In this document: positions 53,443 through 61,760 of the stretch, one piece after another
Numbering within the stretch: the first letter of the stretch is position 1
How the letters are laid out: each line of letters starts with the position of its first letter
NCBI RefSeq assembly: GCF_021202945.1
Contig: NZ_JAJOYR010000001.1
Coordinates: forward strand, 992,001-1,056,000
DNA: 64,000 nt
Direction of reading: 5' to 3'
Source: Stenotrophomonas sp. SY1
GTDB taxonomy: Bacteria; Pseudomonadota; Gammaproteobacteria; Xanthomonadales; Xanthomonadaceae
Notes under the pieces: generated by a model
What the model saw: the letters and a program-made list of their open reading frames with translations, nothing else
Told to the model about the DNA's origin: nothing
Databases searched by the model: none
Program-made: the position numbers and the translations under genes

Positions 53443-54396
53443 ATGAGTGACCACTCCAGAAGGATTTCAACCGCCGTGATCGGATGCCACGGTCTGGATG
53501 TCCTACACATGATGCGGTTGAAGGTCGCCAGTTCGTTGTTGATGGCCGAGTACATCCAGGCTGAAGTACAGGCCTGGCAGCAGCAGCCGGTGGATCTGCT
53601 GGTGGCTTCCCTGGATGATGCGCAGGGGCAGGTGCTGCTGCACGAAGCGCGGCAGAAGGGCCTGCCGGTGCTGGCGATCACGCGCAAGCCGCTGTCGGCG
53701 CTATCGATGCCAGGCATCGCACATGGCGCCAGTGTCCGTGAAATGTTCCAGCGACTGCGGGAGCTGCTGCTGGCCGACGTTGTCGGTGAAGTGCCGTTCC
53801 GTCCGCGCACCTTGTTTCATAGCTTGGGCGATGTTCCCGGCAAGCCCTGTCTGCTGCACATGGGGCTGGTGAAATTGCTGGTCGATGCCGGGCGTGAACA
53901 GGTGATCGTGCTGCGCGACATTCCTTATGAAAACTGCTTGAAAGCCGCCGTCGAAGCGGGCTGGACGCTTGCCGTGATCGATGCCGACACGCTGCAGCAG
54001 AGCCAGGCCGATGCGGTCGGCAGGCATCCCTTCGAAGATTTCTGCTGGCGTGCGGCGGCATTGGCGGACGAGCCGCTGCTGGCGCAGGACCTGGAACGGC
54101 CCTGCCAATTGCGCGCGTGGCCGGAAGTGGAAACCGGCAGGTTGCCGGTGCAATGGCTGCTGCCGATGGCGGCGATGACGATCCGCCCATGGCGGCCGGC
54201 CGAACTGGCGCTTGCCACCGGTGCCGCGCAGGAGGACATTGCTCGTATCATGGCCGCGGCAGCCTGTACCGGCCTGCTTGATGGCAGTAGCACCCCGGTC
54301 GCCCATGCGCGCACTGCGGCGGGTACGGTGTCCGGTTTCTTCTCGCGTATCGCCAAGCGATTCGGGCTCAACTTCTCCAATGGGCTTCAGGTCTGA
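53443..54396 (+). CDS. Receiver-like protein with predicted winged-helix end, GTPase module adaptor
   Basis: A 317-residue product, not recognised as a named family. The first 115 residues have the strand/helix rhythm of a response-regulator receiver (AVIGCHGLDVLHMMRLKV, VDLLVASLDD, LPVLAITR, EMFQRLRELLLADV), but the phosphorylation site is unclear. A middle region (about 125-230) is of unknown fold. Near the end (about 250-285) RPAELALATGAAQEDIARIM looks like a winged helix. I use the ATG at 53443; a TTG four codons upstream is possible. It ends 5 bases before the GTPase gene, so the pair is coupled. Confidence 0.6.
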   Translation: MSDHSRRISTAVIGCHGLDVLHMMRLKVASSLLMAEYIQAEVQAWQQQPVDLLVASLDDAQGQVLLHEARQKGLPVLAITRKPLSALSMPGIAHGASVREMFQRLRELLLADVVGEVPFRPRTLFHSLGDVPGKPCLLHMGLVKLLVDAGREQVIVLRDIPYENCLKAAVEAGWTLAVIDADTLQQSQADAVGRHPFEDFCWRAAALADEPLLAQDLERPCQLRAWPEVETGRLPVQWLLPMAAMTIRPWRPAELALATGAAQEDIARIMAAAACTGLLDGSSTPVAHARTAAGTVSGFFSRIAKRFGLNFSNGLQV

Positions 54397-54401
54397 CGGA
54401 T

Positions 54402-54947
54402 ATGGCAACCAAGCTGGTTTTTGTCGGTGAAATGGGCGCGGGCAAGACGACCGCGATCCGCGCGATCTCGGACATGGAGCCGATCAGCACCGAAATGCCG
54501 ATCAGCGATGAGGCCGCGCTGGAAGCGCTGGACGGCAAATCGCACACCACCGTGGCGCTGGATTACAGCTCCATTGAGCTGGGTGATGGCGAGCTGCTGC
54601 ACGTCTATGGCGTGCCTGGGCAGGCGTACCTGGACTTCATGTGGCCGATCGTGGCCGAAGGCGCCATCGGCGTGATCGTACTCGTGAGCGCACTCAACCC
54701 GCGCGCGCTGCCAAGTACGTTGACGTTGCTGGAGCAGTTCCGCGCGCTGGCACCGGAAGCGTGTTTTGCCGTCGGCGTGACCTGCCAGGACCGCCAGCCG
54801 GATTTCCACTTCGGCCAGTTCCGCGACGCACTTGCGCAGGGCGGTTATCGACTGCCGGTGATGTGGGTGGACGCACGCGAGTCGGTGCAGGTGGATTTTC
54901 TGGTCAAGGCGCTGCTGTCGTGCCGCTACGCTGAGGCGGTGGCGTAA
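54402..54947 (+). CDS. Small Ras-like GTPase of the conservon (CvnD/COG2229) type
   Basis: A 181-residue protein. The P-loop GEMGAGKTT (residues about 9-17) is followed by a switch I region (MEPISTEMPIS), KSHTTVALDYSSIEL and the Walker B/G3 segment VYGVPGQAYLDFMWPIVAEGAIGVIVLV. The last two closely follow the pattern of CvnD GTPases. The usual NKxD guanine-specificity motif is not found; VGVTCQD stands at its place. The partner roadblock proteins upstream would be its activators. It ends the module. Confidence 0.85.
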   Translation: MATKLVFVGEMGAGKTTAIRAISDMEPISTEMPISDEAALEALDGKSHTTVALDYSSIELGDGELLHVYGVPGQAYLDFMWPIVAEGAIGVIVLVSALNPRALPSTLTLLEQFRALAPEACFAVGVTCQDRQPDFHFGQFRDALAQGGYRLPVMWVDARESVQVDFLVKALLSCRYAEAVA

Positions 54948-54978
54948 GGCCTGGTTGTCGTGGGAGCAGCACGCGTCC

Positions 54979-55105
54979 TCGCAGGAGCGGCGTAAGCGGC
55001 GAAGCCGGCAACGTCGAAGGCATGGGAACTCCTGCAATTGCAGGTTTCCTGATGTCGGATGCAGCTTCAGCTTCGCGACTCACCTCGCTCCTGCAACGAT
55101 CGGAT
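54979..55105. repeat. Pair of inverted REP-like repeats
   Basis: GCAGGAGCGGCGTAAGCGGC (54979) and its inverted counterpart GACTCACCTCGCTCCTGC (55077) bracket about 80 bases of non-coding sequence, between the GTPase gene and the convergent dehydrogenase. This layout is usual for REP doublets; nothing else was seen between 54948 and 55149. Confidence 0.55.
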
Positions 55106-55149
55106 GCAAGCCTGGCTTCGCGGCTTGCGCGCAGGTGCCCGATAACGCT

Positions 55150-56526
55150 CTACAGCGGCAGCACCTTGCCCGGATTGAGGATGCCGTCCGGGTCCAGCGC
55201 CTGCTTGATCGCACGCATCGTCGTCAGCGTGCTTGCGGAGAATGCCTGCGCCATGAAGTCGCGCTTGGCCAGGCCGATGCCATGTTCGCCGGACAACGTC
55301 CCGCCCAGTTGCAGGGTCAGTGCGAACACCTTGGGCAAGGCTGCATGCGCACGTGCGTTCTCGCCGGCATCGTCCGGGTGGTACAGGATGTTGACGTGCA
55401 GGTTGCCATTGCCGGCGTGGCCGAAGGTGACAATCGGCAGGTCGGCTTCGGCCGAGAGGCGCTGCACGCCCTCCACCAGTTCCGGAATGCGTGACACCGG
55501 CACCACCACGTCTTCATTGATCTTGCCCGGCGCAATGCTCTTCAGCGCGGGTGACAGCGCACGTCGCGCCGCCCACAACCTGTCGCGCGCACTACCGTCG
55601 GTGGCCACATCCAGCGCCAGCATGCCGTCGCCTTCTGCGGCCTGCGCGAGTGCGTTGAGCAGATAGGGCAGGGTGTCGTCGTCGCCGTCGGCTTCGATCA
55701 GCAACATCGCGCCGGCATCGGGGACCTGTGCGCCATTGCGGCGCAGCAGCTCCAGGCTGCGTGCATCCATGAACTCGAGCATGGTCGGTGTGACCGGTTG
55801 CGCCATCACCCGTGACACGGCCGCCGCTGCGGCATCCGCATCGCGGTACAGCACACGCAGGCCGGCTTGCGCGCGTGGTCGCGGCGCGAGCTTGAGCGTG
55901 GCTTCCACGATCAATGCCAGCGTGCCCTCGCTGCCGACGATCAGGTGGGTGAGGTCGTAACCGGTGGCGTCCTTGGTATACGCGCCGCCGCACTGGATCA
56001 GTTCGCCGGTGCCGGTTACCGCCACCAGCCCGAGTACGTTGTCGCGGCTGGTGCCGTACTTCACCGCGCGTGGGCCGCCCGCATTGCAGGCCAGGTTGCC
56101 GCCGATGCTGCAGATGTCGGCGCTGGACGGGTCCGGCGGCCAGAACAGACCGTGCGGCATAAGCGCCTGCTGCAGGTCGCCATTGAGTACGCCCGGTTCG
56201 ACCACCGCGCAGCGGTCGCCGGCGCGGATTTCCAGAATGCGGTTCATGTGTGCGAAGGACAGCACCACGCCGCCAGCGGTGGGCACCGCCGCGCCGGTGG
56301 TGCCGGTGCCGGCGCCACGCCCGACCAACGGCACGCCGTGTTCGCGGCATGCCCGCACGATGGCCTGCACCTGCGCGCGGTCGCGTGGCATCGCCACGCC
56401 CTGCGGCAAGGCGTGGCGCCAGGAGTTGTCCTGCGCGTGTGCTTCCAGCGCGGCGGCATCGCTGCGCCAATCATCGCCAAGCAACTGCGTCAGGGTCTGG
56501 ACGAAGGCATCGGGCAAGGGGTTCAT
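55150..56526 (-). CDS. FAD-linked 2-hydroxyacid dehydrogenase (D-lactate/glycolate oxidase type)
   Basis: A 458-residue flavoprotein of the GlcD/D-lactate dehydrogenase family. The FAD-binding PCMH domain (about 35-215) has PLVGRGAGTGTTGAAVPTAGG and SIGGNLACNAGGPRAVKYGT. The C-terminal domain has IVTFGHAGNGNLHVNILY with the metal-binding His and LGGTLSGEHGIGLAKR. Both D-lactate and glycolate are possible substrates; the sequence alone does not decide. It overlaps the next minus-strand gene by 4 bases. Confidence 0.88.
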   Translation of the reverse strand: MNPLPDAFVQTLTQLLGDDWRSDAAALEAHAQDNSWRHALPQGVAMPRDRAQVQAIVRACREHGVPLVGRGAGTGTTGAAVPTAGGVVLSFAHMNRILEIRAGDRCAVVEPGVLNGDLQQALMPHGLFWPPDPSSADICSIGGNLACNAGGPRAVKYGTSRDNVLGLVAVTGTGELIQCGGAYTKDATGYDLTHLIVGSEGTLALIVEATLKLAPRPRAQAGLRVLYRDADAAAAAVSRVMAQPVTPTMLEFMDARSLELLRRNGAQVPDAGAMLLIEADGDDDTLPYLLNALAQAAEGDGMLALDVATDGSARDRLWAARRALSPALKSIAPGKINEDVVVPVSRIPELVEGVQRLSAEADLPIVTFGHAGNGNLHVNILYHPDDAGENARAHAALPKVFALTLQLGGTLSGEHGIGLAKRDFMAQAFSASTLTTMRAIKQALDPDGILNPGKVLPL

Positions 56527-57065
56527 GGGTTTCGGGCATCAACAGGTGCGCGTTGCTGGATCAAGCGCCAGCCGATCACGCAGGACAACAGGGGCAGCCA
56601 CACCCAGCGCAGTTCCGATACGACGGTCTGCATGCCTCGCGCGCTGAAGAAATTGTTGGCGAACGGTGAAACACGGATTGGTCGCCATGGTGCGAACAGC
56701 CGCACATCGCTCCATGGCCACCACAGCGCCACGCCAAGGCCGCCAGAGGTGAGTGCATCAAGCAGCGGGTGTGACAGTGCGCATACGAACACGAACGTGC
56801 CGGCCTGCGCGCGGCTGGCCCGTAGTGCCGGCGCGATCAGCGCGGCGAAGATGCCGAGCAATGCGGCGAACAGCAACGAGTGGCTCGCGCCGCGATGGCC
56901 GAACGCATCGGCGTAGGGAATGTGCAGGGCGAAGGCCAGCACATCGGCATCGGGCAGCATGGCGGCGAGGACGCCGGCGCCCAGCAACCGGGGCGAGATC
57001 CGCCCGCGCTCGCTGGCGCACCACAGCGCCAATGGGACTGCCGCATGGGTGAAGACGCTGGGCAT
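56523..57065 (-). CDS. Membrane-bound metal-dependent hydrolase (YdjM/DUF457 family)
   Basis: A 180-residue inner-membrane protein with the motifs [38 protein letters not shown] and SHPLLDALTSGGLGV, the His/Asp pattern of the YdjM family (metal-dependent hydrolase-like). The true substrate is unknown in the family. It overlaps yraN upstream by one base and the dehydrogenase downstream by four. Confidence 0.83.
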   Translation of the reverse strand: MPSVFTHAAVPLALWCASERGRISPRLLGAGVLAAMLPDADVLAFALHIPYADAFGHRGASHSLLFAALLGIFAALIAPALRASRAQAGTFVFVCALSHPLLDALTSGGLGVALWWPWSDVRLFAPWRPIRVSPFANNFFSARGMQTVVSELRWVWLPLLSCVIGWRLIQQRAPVDARNP

Positions 57066-57442
57066 CAGCAGTCGTCGGCGCGGAAGGCGTCGCGCAGCCA
57101 GTGCAGGCGCGGTGGTTCACCGCTGGCCTCGACCACGTCGAAACGACACGGTGCCTGCGCAAGCCTGGCGTTGCCGGCCAGATACAGCTGCGCGGCATGC
57201 ACCAGCTTGCGGCGTTTGCCTGCGTCCACCGAGGCGATGCCGCCGCCGAATGCTCCCGAGCGCCGGTAGCGGACTTCGACAAACACCACGGTGTTGGCCG
57301 AGGCCGTGTCGAGCATCACCAGGTCCAGCTCGCCACCGCGATAGCGCACGTTACCGGCCAGCCAGCGCAGGCCGGCCTGCTCCAGGTGCGCGCGTGCGGC
57401 AGCTTCCACCGCTGCACCGCGCGCAGCCCGGTCAGTTGCCAT
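57065..57442 (-). CDS. yraN: YraN (UPF0102) family protein
   Basis: A 125-residue protein with a restriction-endonuclease-like core: [33 protein letters not shown] and [16 protein letters not shown]. The Glu, Asp and ExK-like residues (here EVR) are those of UPF0102 proteins. Its exact job is unproven, though nuclease links to natural transformation and repair have been proposed. The start codon overlaps the end of lpoA by 11 bases, as in the rsmI-lpoA-yraN order of enterobacteria. Confidence 0.92.
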   Translation of the reverse strand: MATDRAARGAAVEAAARAHLEQAGLRWLAGNVRYRGGELDLVMLDTASANTVVFVEVRYRRSGAFGGGIASVDAGKRRKLVHAAQLYLAGNARLAQAPCRFDVVEASGEPPRLHWLRDAFRADDC

Positions 57443-59156
57443 CACCGATCGGCGTGGGGCGGCCACCACTGAAGGTGGACCATGCCGGCGTGCGCAGCAC
57501 ATTGCCGAAGCCGTCCAGGTGCAGGGTGCCGGTGGCACCGTTGAGGCCGCCGCTGGTCGCGTTGGCCAGCTTCTCCATGTACGCGGTGATCTTCCACGCA
57601 TCGAAGCCGAAGGCGAACAGTCGCGCCGCACCGCCGCGTGCGGTGGGCAGGGTGGTGGCCAGGGTACCGGCCGACGGCAGGCCGGCAACGCCGCGCGTGG
57701 TCCACGCTTCGCTCGGGAACACGATGCCGTCCAGCGGCAGGTCTTCTTCGGCCTTGCCGACACCGGACATCAACTGCGAGGTGCCCACGCGGCTCACCGC
57801 AGACAGGCCGGCCAGCGCCAGCTGCGGCGCCAGCATGCGCGCCTGGTTGCCCTTGACCGCCAGGAACACCGCATCCACGCCGCTTGCCTGTTGCAGCTGC
57901 GGGCCGATGTCGCTGAGCGTTTCGCCGACGTTGATGGTGTTGGCGACCTTGCCGCCGCGCTCGGCGAAGCGTTCCTTGAACGCGGCGCTGGCCCGGCGCC
58001 CGGCATCGTCATTGCTGGCGATCACCAGCACGTTGCCGCGCTCGCGACCAAGCAGGTACTCGGCGGCCATGATGCCGTCGTCTTCCGGCGCCAGCGAGAA
58101 GCCGGCGCTGCCCGGCGGCGGGGTGTCCTTGCCGCGGTTCAGTGCCAGCAACGGCACCGGCAGCTGCTGGCGATGGAACAGCGCATCCACTTCGTCGCGG
58201 CCCAGCGGCCCGACGATGAAATCCACGCCCGAGCTGACTGCCTTGTCGTAAGCGGCATTGGCACCTGCTGCGGTGCCGAGGGTGTCGATGAAGTCGATCT
58301 GCGGACGGCGGCGGGTTTCGCCGTAATAGCCGGCCAGCAGGCCGTCGCGTACCGGTGCAGCCGCCGTGGCCATCGCGCCACTGAGCGGCAGCAGCACGGC
58401 CATCTTCACCGGCGGGCGGTAGCCATCGGCATCGGCCGGCGGACGCTTGTTGGTATCCAGCTGCCACGCGGCATCACGGTCGAACGGGCGCGGCAGCGGC
58501 AGGCCACGGGCGATCAGCGCGCGACCGGCGTAGTTGTACAGCGGCTCGCCTACCGGCAGCGCGGCAGCGCGACTGCTCAGGGTGGTGTCATCCAGCCCGG
58601 CCAGCAGGCGGGTGATGGCCCGTTGGTTCTCGGTACGTCCGTTGTTGCCCTGCAGGACGATGGCGCGGGCGCGATCGGTGGCGGCGCCGAAGGCATCGCC
58701 GGTCGCTTCCAGTGCCTGTGCGCGGGCCAGGTGCCAGCGGGCCTGCAACGGAGCGGACAACTGGTCGCCACGCTGGCCAAGGATCTGCAATACGGCGGCC
58801 GGCTGTTTGTCGGCCAAGGCCAGTTCGGCCTGCAGCAGCGCAAAGCGCTGGCTGGTGGCGCCGGACAGCTGACGCGGCTGCACCTGCGCCATCAGCATGC
58901 GCGCGCGTGCCTGGTCACCGGCTTCGTGCCAGGCGAAGGCGGCATCGGCCAGCAGCGACGTCTTGCCAGCGCCACGTGCAAGGGCGGCCTCGGCCTCAAG
59001 CTGCTGCGCGGCCTCGCGCGGCTTGCCCTGTTCGAGCAGGGCGATGGCGGCCTGCTGGGCGGGCGAGGTGGTCGGTGCGAGGCTGGTGGTGGCACAGCCC
59101 ACGAACAGCAGCATCGACAGTGACAGGGCGGTGATCCGGGCGACTGGCTTGTTCAT
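57432..59156 (-). CDS. lpoA: Penicillin-binding protein activator LpoA (LppC/YraM family)
   Basis: A 574-residue outer-membrane lipoprotein; in E. coli LpoA it activates PBP1a from outside. The lipobox is FVGC (Cys21). A TPR-like N-terminal half (about 35-250) is followed by a periplasmic-binding-protein-like C-terminal half (about 255-574) starting [29 protein letters not shown]. The long Ala-rich helices are typical. It is divergent from rsmI with 78 bases between. Confidence 0.9.
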   Translation of the reverse strand: MNKPVARITALSLSMLLFVGCATTSLAPTTSPAQQAAIALLEQGKPREAAQQLEAEAALARGAGKTSLLADAAFAWHEAGDQARARMLMAQVQPRQLSGATSQRFALLQAELALADKQPAAVLQILGQRGDQLSAPLQARWHLARAQALEATGDAFGAATDRARAIVLQGNNGRTENQRAITRLLAGLDDTTLSSRAAALPVGEPLYNYAGRALIARGLPLPRPFDRDAAWQLDTNKRPPADADGYRPPVKMAVLLPLSGAMATAAAPVRDGLLAGYYGETRRRPQIDFIDTLGTAAGANAAYDKAVSSGVDFIVGPLGRDEVDALFHRQQLPVPLLALNRGKDTPPPGSAGFSLAPEDDGIMAAEYLLGRERGNVLVIASNDDAGRRASAAFKERFAERGGKVANTINVGETLSDIGPQLQQASGVDAVFLAVKGNQARMLAPQLALAGLSAVSRVGTSQLMSGVGKAEEDLPLDGIVFPSEAWTTRGVAGLPSAGTLATTLPTARGGAARLFAFGFDAWKITAYMEKLANATSGGLNGATGTLHLDGFGNVLRTPAWSTFSGGRPTPIGDGN

Positions 59157-59234
59157 TTAAGGTCCGTTCGACAGGGCGCGGCGGTGCCGGGCGGGGGAAA
59201 CGGTAGGATTCTACCCTTGCCTATGGAAATCCCA

Positions 59235-60062
59235 ATGATCAGTCCCGCTTCCGCCACCTTGTATGTCGTTGCCACGCCCATCGGCAACCTTGCCGACCTG
59301 AGCCCGCGTGCGCAGGAAATACTGCGGTCGGTTGCGGCGATCTGCGCCGAGGACACGCGCCATACCGGCCAGTTGCTGTCGCATTTCGGAATCAGCAAGC
59401 CGCTGGTGGCGCTGCATGACCATAACGAGGAAGCGATGGCCCAGCGTGTGGTGTCGCGGTTGCTGGCCGGCGAGTCGCTGGCGGTGGTCAGCGACGCCGG
59501 CACGCCGCTGGTCAGTGACCCGGGTTTCCGCCTGGTGCGTGCCGCGCGCGCGGCCGGGGTCAAGGTCAGCCCGATACCGGGCGCCTGTGCGGCGATTGCG
59601 GCGTTGAGCGTGGCAGGGTTGCCGAGTGACCGCTTCGTGTTTGAAGGTTTTCTGCCGGCAAAGGCATCGGCCCGACGCGAGCGGCTGCAACGGCTGGCCA
59701 GTGAGGCCGGCACGCTGGTGTTCTACGAATCCTCGCACCGCATTGCCGAGTCACTGGCCGACATGGCCGGTGCGTTCGGCAACGAGCGTCCGGCGGTGGT
59801 CGCGCGTGAGCTGACCAAGTTGTTCGAGACCGTGCTCGACGGCACGCTGGAGCAGCTGCTGGCCAAGGTGCAGGCCGACGACAACCAGCGCAAGGGTGAG
59901 TTCGTGGTGATGGTGCAGGGCGCCGCCGACGACGAAGAAGGCAAGATCGCCGAAGGCCGCCGGCTGTACGCCAAGCTCAATGAGCACCTGCCACCATCCA
60001 CTGCGGCCAAGCTTGCGGCCGAACTGAGTGGCGCGCCCAGGAAGGCCTTGTACGGGCAGTGA
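59235..60062 (+). CDS. rsmI: 16S rRNA (cytidine(1402)-2'-O)-methyltransferase
   Basis: A 275-residue SAM enzyme of the tetrapyrrole-methylase fold. It has TLYVVATPIGNLADLSPRA, EDTRHTGQLL, HDHNE, LAVVSDAGTPLVSDPGFRLVR, SPIPGACAAIAALSVAGLP and FEGFLPAK. The ATG at 59235 has GGAAA five bases upstream; an ATG four codons earlier (59223) remains possible. It is divergent from lpoA. Confidence 0.95.
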   Translation: MISPASATLYVVATPIGNLADLSPRAQEILRSVAAICAEDTRHTGQLLSHFGISKPLVALHDHNEEAMAQRVVSRLLAGESLAVVSDAGTPLVSDPGFRLVRAARAAGVKVSPIPGACAAIAALSVAGLPSDRFVFEGFLPAKASARRERLQRLASEAGTLVFYESSHRIAESLADMAGAFGNERPAVVARELTKLFETVLDGTLEQLLAKVQADDNQRKGEFVVMVQGAADDEEGKIAEGRRLYAKLNEHLPPSTAAKLAAELSGAPRKALYGQ

Positions 60063-60067
60063 GCATG

Positions 60068-60090
60068 CAGTGGTAGCGGGGCTACCGCTG
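60068..60090 (+). repeat. Palindrome after rsmI
   Basis: CAGTGGTAGC-GGG-GCTACCGCTG, a 10-bp stem with one mismatch, 5 bases after the rsmI stop. It may be another GTAG-type element or a terminator without a T tract. Confidence 0.5.
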
Positions 60091-60136
60091 CGCAGGGCAA
60101 ACGCGCGAGTGGGTTGGACAGCGAGAAGGAGCGTGC

Positions 60137-61000
60137 ATGAACGTTCGTTTTTTTGTGATTGTCCTGCTGTTTGCCATCTGCCCGGCTGGATGGGGGCAGG
60201 GTAAGCAGGCGCCGCCGCCCGATGTGCAGACCATTGATGGAGGCGCCGGGCAGCCATTGCCATTGCTGCTGTATGCGCCGGCGGAGACGGCAGCGCGGCC
60301 GTCAGCGGCAATCGTGTTGTTTCATGGCGGTGGCTGGACGGTTGGCCAGGCGCGCTGGATGGAGGCGGCCGCACGGTTGATGGCGAACGCAGGAATGCTC
60401 GCCGTATCGGTGGAGTACCGGTTGGCCGATCAGGCAGGCGTGACGCCTTTCGACAGCGTTGCCGATGCGCGTGCGGCACTGCGCTGGGTACGGCACAACG
60501 CTGCGCGGCTTGGCATTGACCCGCAACGGATTGCTGCCGGTGGGGTATCGGCAGGGGGACATCTGGCAGCTGCTGCTGCCGTGTTTGACGAACCGTTTGG
60601 TGATGTCGTGTCGGCACGCCCGGATGCGCTGGTGCTCTGGTCGCCTGCCGTGGCGGTTGCCGGGGATGGTTGGTTCGGCAAACTCACCGGCGGCACCGCG
60701 CGTGCGGCTGCATTGTCGCCGGATCTGCATGTTCGCCCCGGATTGCCGCCGACAGTGCTGCTGCAGGGAGAGCAGGACAGCGTTACGCCGGCCGGTGGTG
60801 CAGAGCGCTTCTGCAGTCGCATGCGTGTGTCGGGCAACCGGTGTGAACTGACGGTTTATCCGGGCGTGGGGCATCTGTTCACACGCAACCTGCAACAGCA
60901 GGAGAAGCCTGATTACGCAGCCATCGACATGAAGATCGACGCCGATGCAGATCAGGTTGCACTGGCCTTCCTGCGTGATCTGGGTTTTGCTGCGAGGTGA
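60137..61000 (+). CDS. Exported alpha/beta hydrolase (esterase/lipase family)
   Basis: A 287-residue hydrolase with a signal peptide ending near PAGWG, the oxyanion motif HGGGW (residues about 61-65) and the nucleophile elbow GVSAGGH (about 136-142). The Asp is likely in QGEQDSVTP and the His in GVGHLF. It belongs to the HSL/BD-FAE-like esterases. The substrate is unknown, perhaps acetylated sugars or short esters. GAAGGAG precedes the ATG. Confidence 0.87.
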   Translation: MNVRFFVIVLLFAICPAGWGQGKQAPPPDVQTIDGGAGQPLPLLLYAPAETAARPSAAIVLFHGGGWTVGQARWMEAAARLMANAGMLAVSVEYRLADQAGVTPFDSVADARAALRWVRHNAARLGIDPQRIAAGGVSAGGHLAAAAAVFDEPFGDVVSARPDALVLWSPAVAVAGDGWFGKLTGGTARAAALSPDLHVRPGLPPTVLLQGEQDSVTPAGGAERFCSRMRVSGNRCELTVYPGVGHLFTRNLQQQEKPDYAAIDMKIDADADQVALAFLRDLGFAAR

Positions 61001-61042
61001 ATCCCACATGTGAAAGTGGTCCGCCGCCGCATTGGAACATGC

Positions 61043-61048
61043 GACAAT
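61043..61048 (+). promoter_or_regulatory. Possible -10 box of rnpB
   Basis: GACAAT seven bases before the expected 5' end of the RNase P RNA; a clear -35 box was not seen. Confidence 0.35.
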
Positions 61049-61054
61049 GCGCGC

Positions 61055-61408
61055 GGCGGAGTCGGCCAGGCAGTCGCGTCATTCCTTCGGGAATGCCGAG
61101 GAAAGTCCGGGCTCCACAGGGCAAGGTGCCAGGTAACGCCTGGGCGGCGCGAGCCGACGGAAAGTGCAACAGAAAGATACCGCCTACGTCTCTTTCGAGA
61201 GGCCGGTAAGGGTGAAATGGTGCGGTAAGAGCGCACCGCGAGTCTGGCAACAGACCGGTACGGCAAACCCCACCTGGAGCAAGACCAAATAGGGACCTAA
61301 TGACGTGGCCCGCGTCGGGTCCGGGTAGGTTGCTTGAGCGTCACGGTGACGTGGCGCCTAGAGGAATGACTGTCCACGACAGAACCCGGCTTATCGGCCG
61401 GCTCCGCC
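61055..61408 (+). ncRNA. rnpB: RNase P RNA (bacterial class A)
   Basis: About 354 bases carrying the universal RNase P RNA blocks: GAGGAAAGTCCGGGCTCC near the start, ACAGAAAGATACCGCC, GGTAAGGGTGAAATGGTGCG, GTAAGAGCGCACCGC, GCAAACCCCACCTGGAGCAAG, and near the end AGAGGAATGACTGTCC, ACGACAGAACCCGGCTTATC. Both ends are estimated from E. coli M1 RNA. A class A shape is expected, with the P4 strands GAGGAAAGTCC and CGACAGAACCCGG visible. Confidence 0.96.
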
Positions 61409-61528
61409 GCTTTTTCCCGCCTGCCAGGCGGGAAAAAGCCCCACAGTTTCGCAGGGCGAAACTGTGGGCCCCGGGCCTCTGGCCTTCCAGATCCCCCGCC
61501 TGTCGGCGCGCCCCTTTACTAAAGGGGC
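61409..61528 (+). terminator. Three consecutive perfect hairpins downstream of rnpB
   Basis: Hairpin 1 (61409-61439) pairs GCTTTTTCCCGCC with GGCGGGAAAAAGC. Hairpin 2 (61440-61468) pairs CCCACAGTTTCGC with GCGAAACTGTGGG. Hairpin 3 (61510-61528) pairs GCCCCTTT with AAAGGGGC. All stems are perfect. The first is the likely rnpB terminator, with its T run in the ascending arm. Confidence 0.65.
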
Positions 61529-61760
61529 TTGGCTTCCGTTGGGATTGCTGGGCTCGCTTCGCATCGCTTTCAGCACCATGTGAAGCTGGTTTGCCTTGAG
61601 CCCTTCTCCTGCTTGCGGAGTGATTGCATGTACTGGTGAGCCGTCGGCTCACGTGCGCACTGTGGTGGGTTGGGGTGCGAGGTGCGTTAGGGCGTTTTTC
61701 TGCATTTGGACGGGGTTTCATCCCCGCCCACGAACGAATGGTTGTTGCGTGTCCGCTTTC
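61440..61760. other. Non-coding stretch between rnpB and the NRDE gene
   Basis: About 320 bases without a credible gene. It holds hairpins 2 and 3 above, and a 17-base palindrome GTGAGCCG-T-CGGCTCAC at 61636-61652. Nothing else was recognised. Confidence 0.5.

Noticed and set aside
57519..59123. A 534-codon frame opposite lpoA
   Set aside because: Antisense shadow: Gly/Gln-rich, with no start signal and no domain.
61055..61599. Small open frames across the RNase P RNA
   Set aside because: They cross conserved RNA blocks of rnpB and have no coding character.
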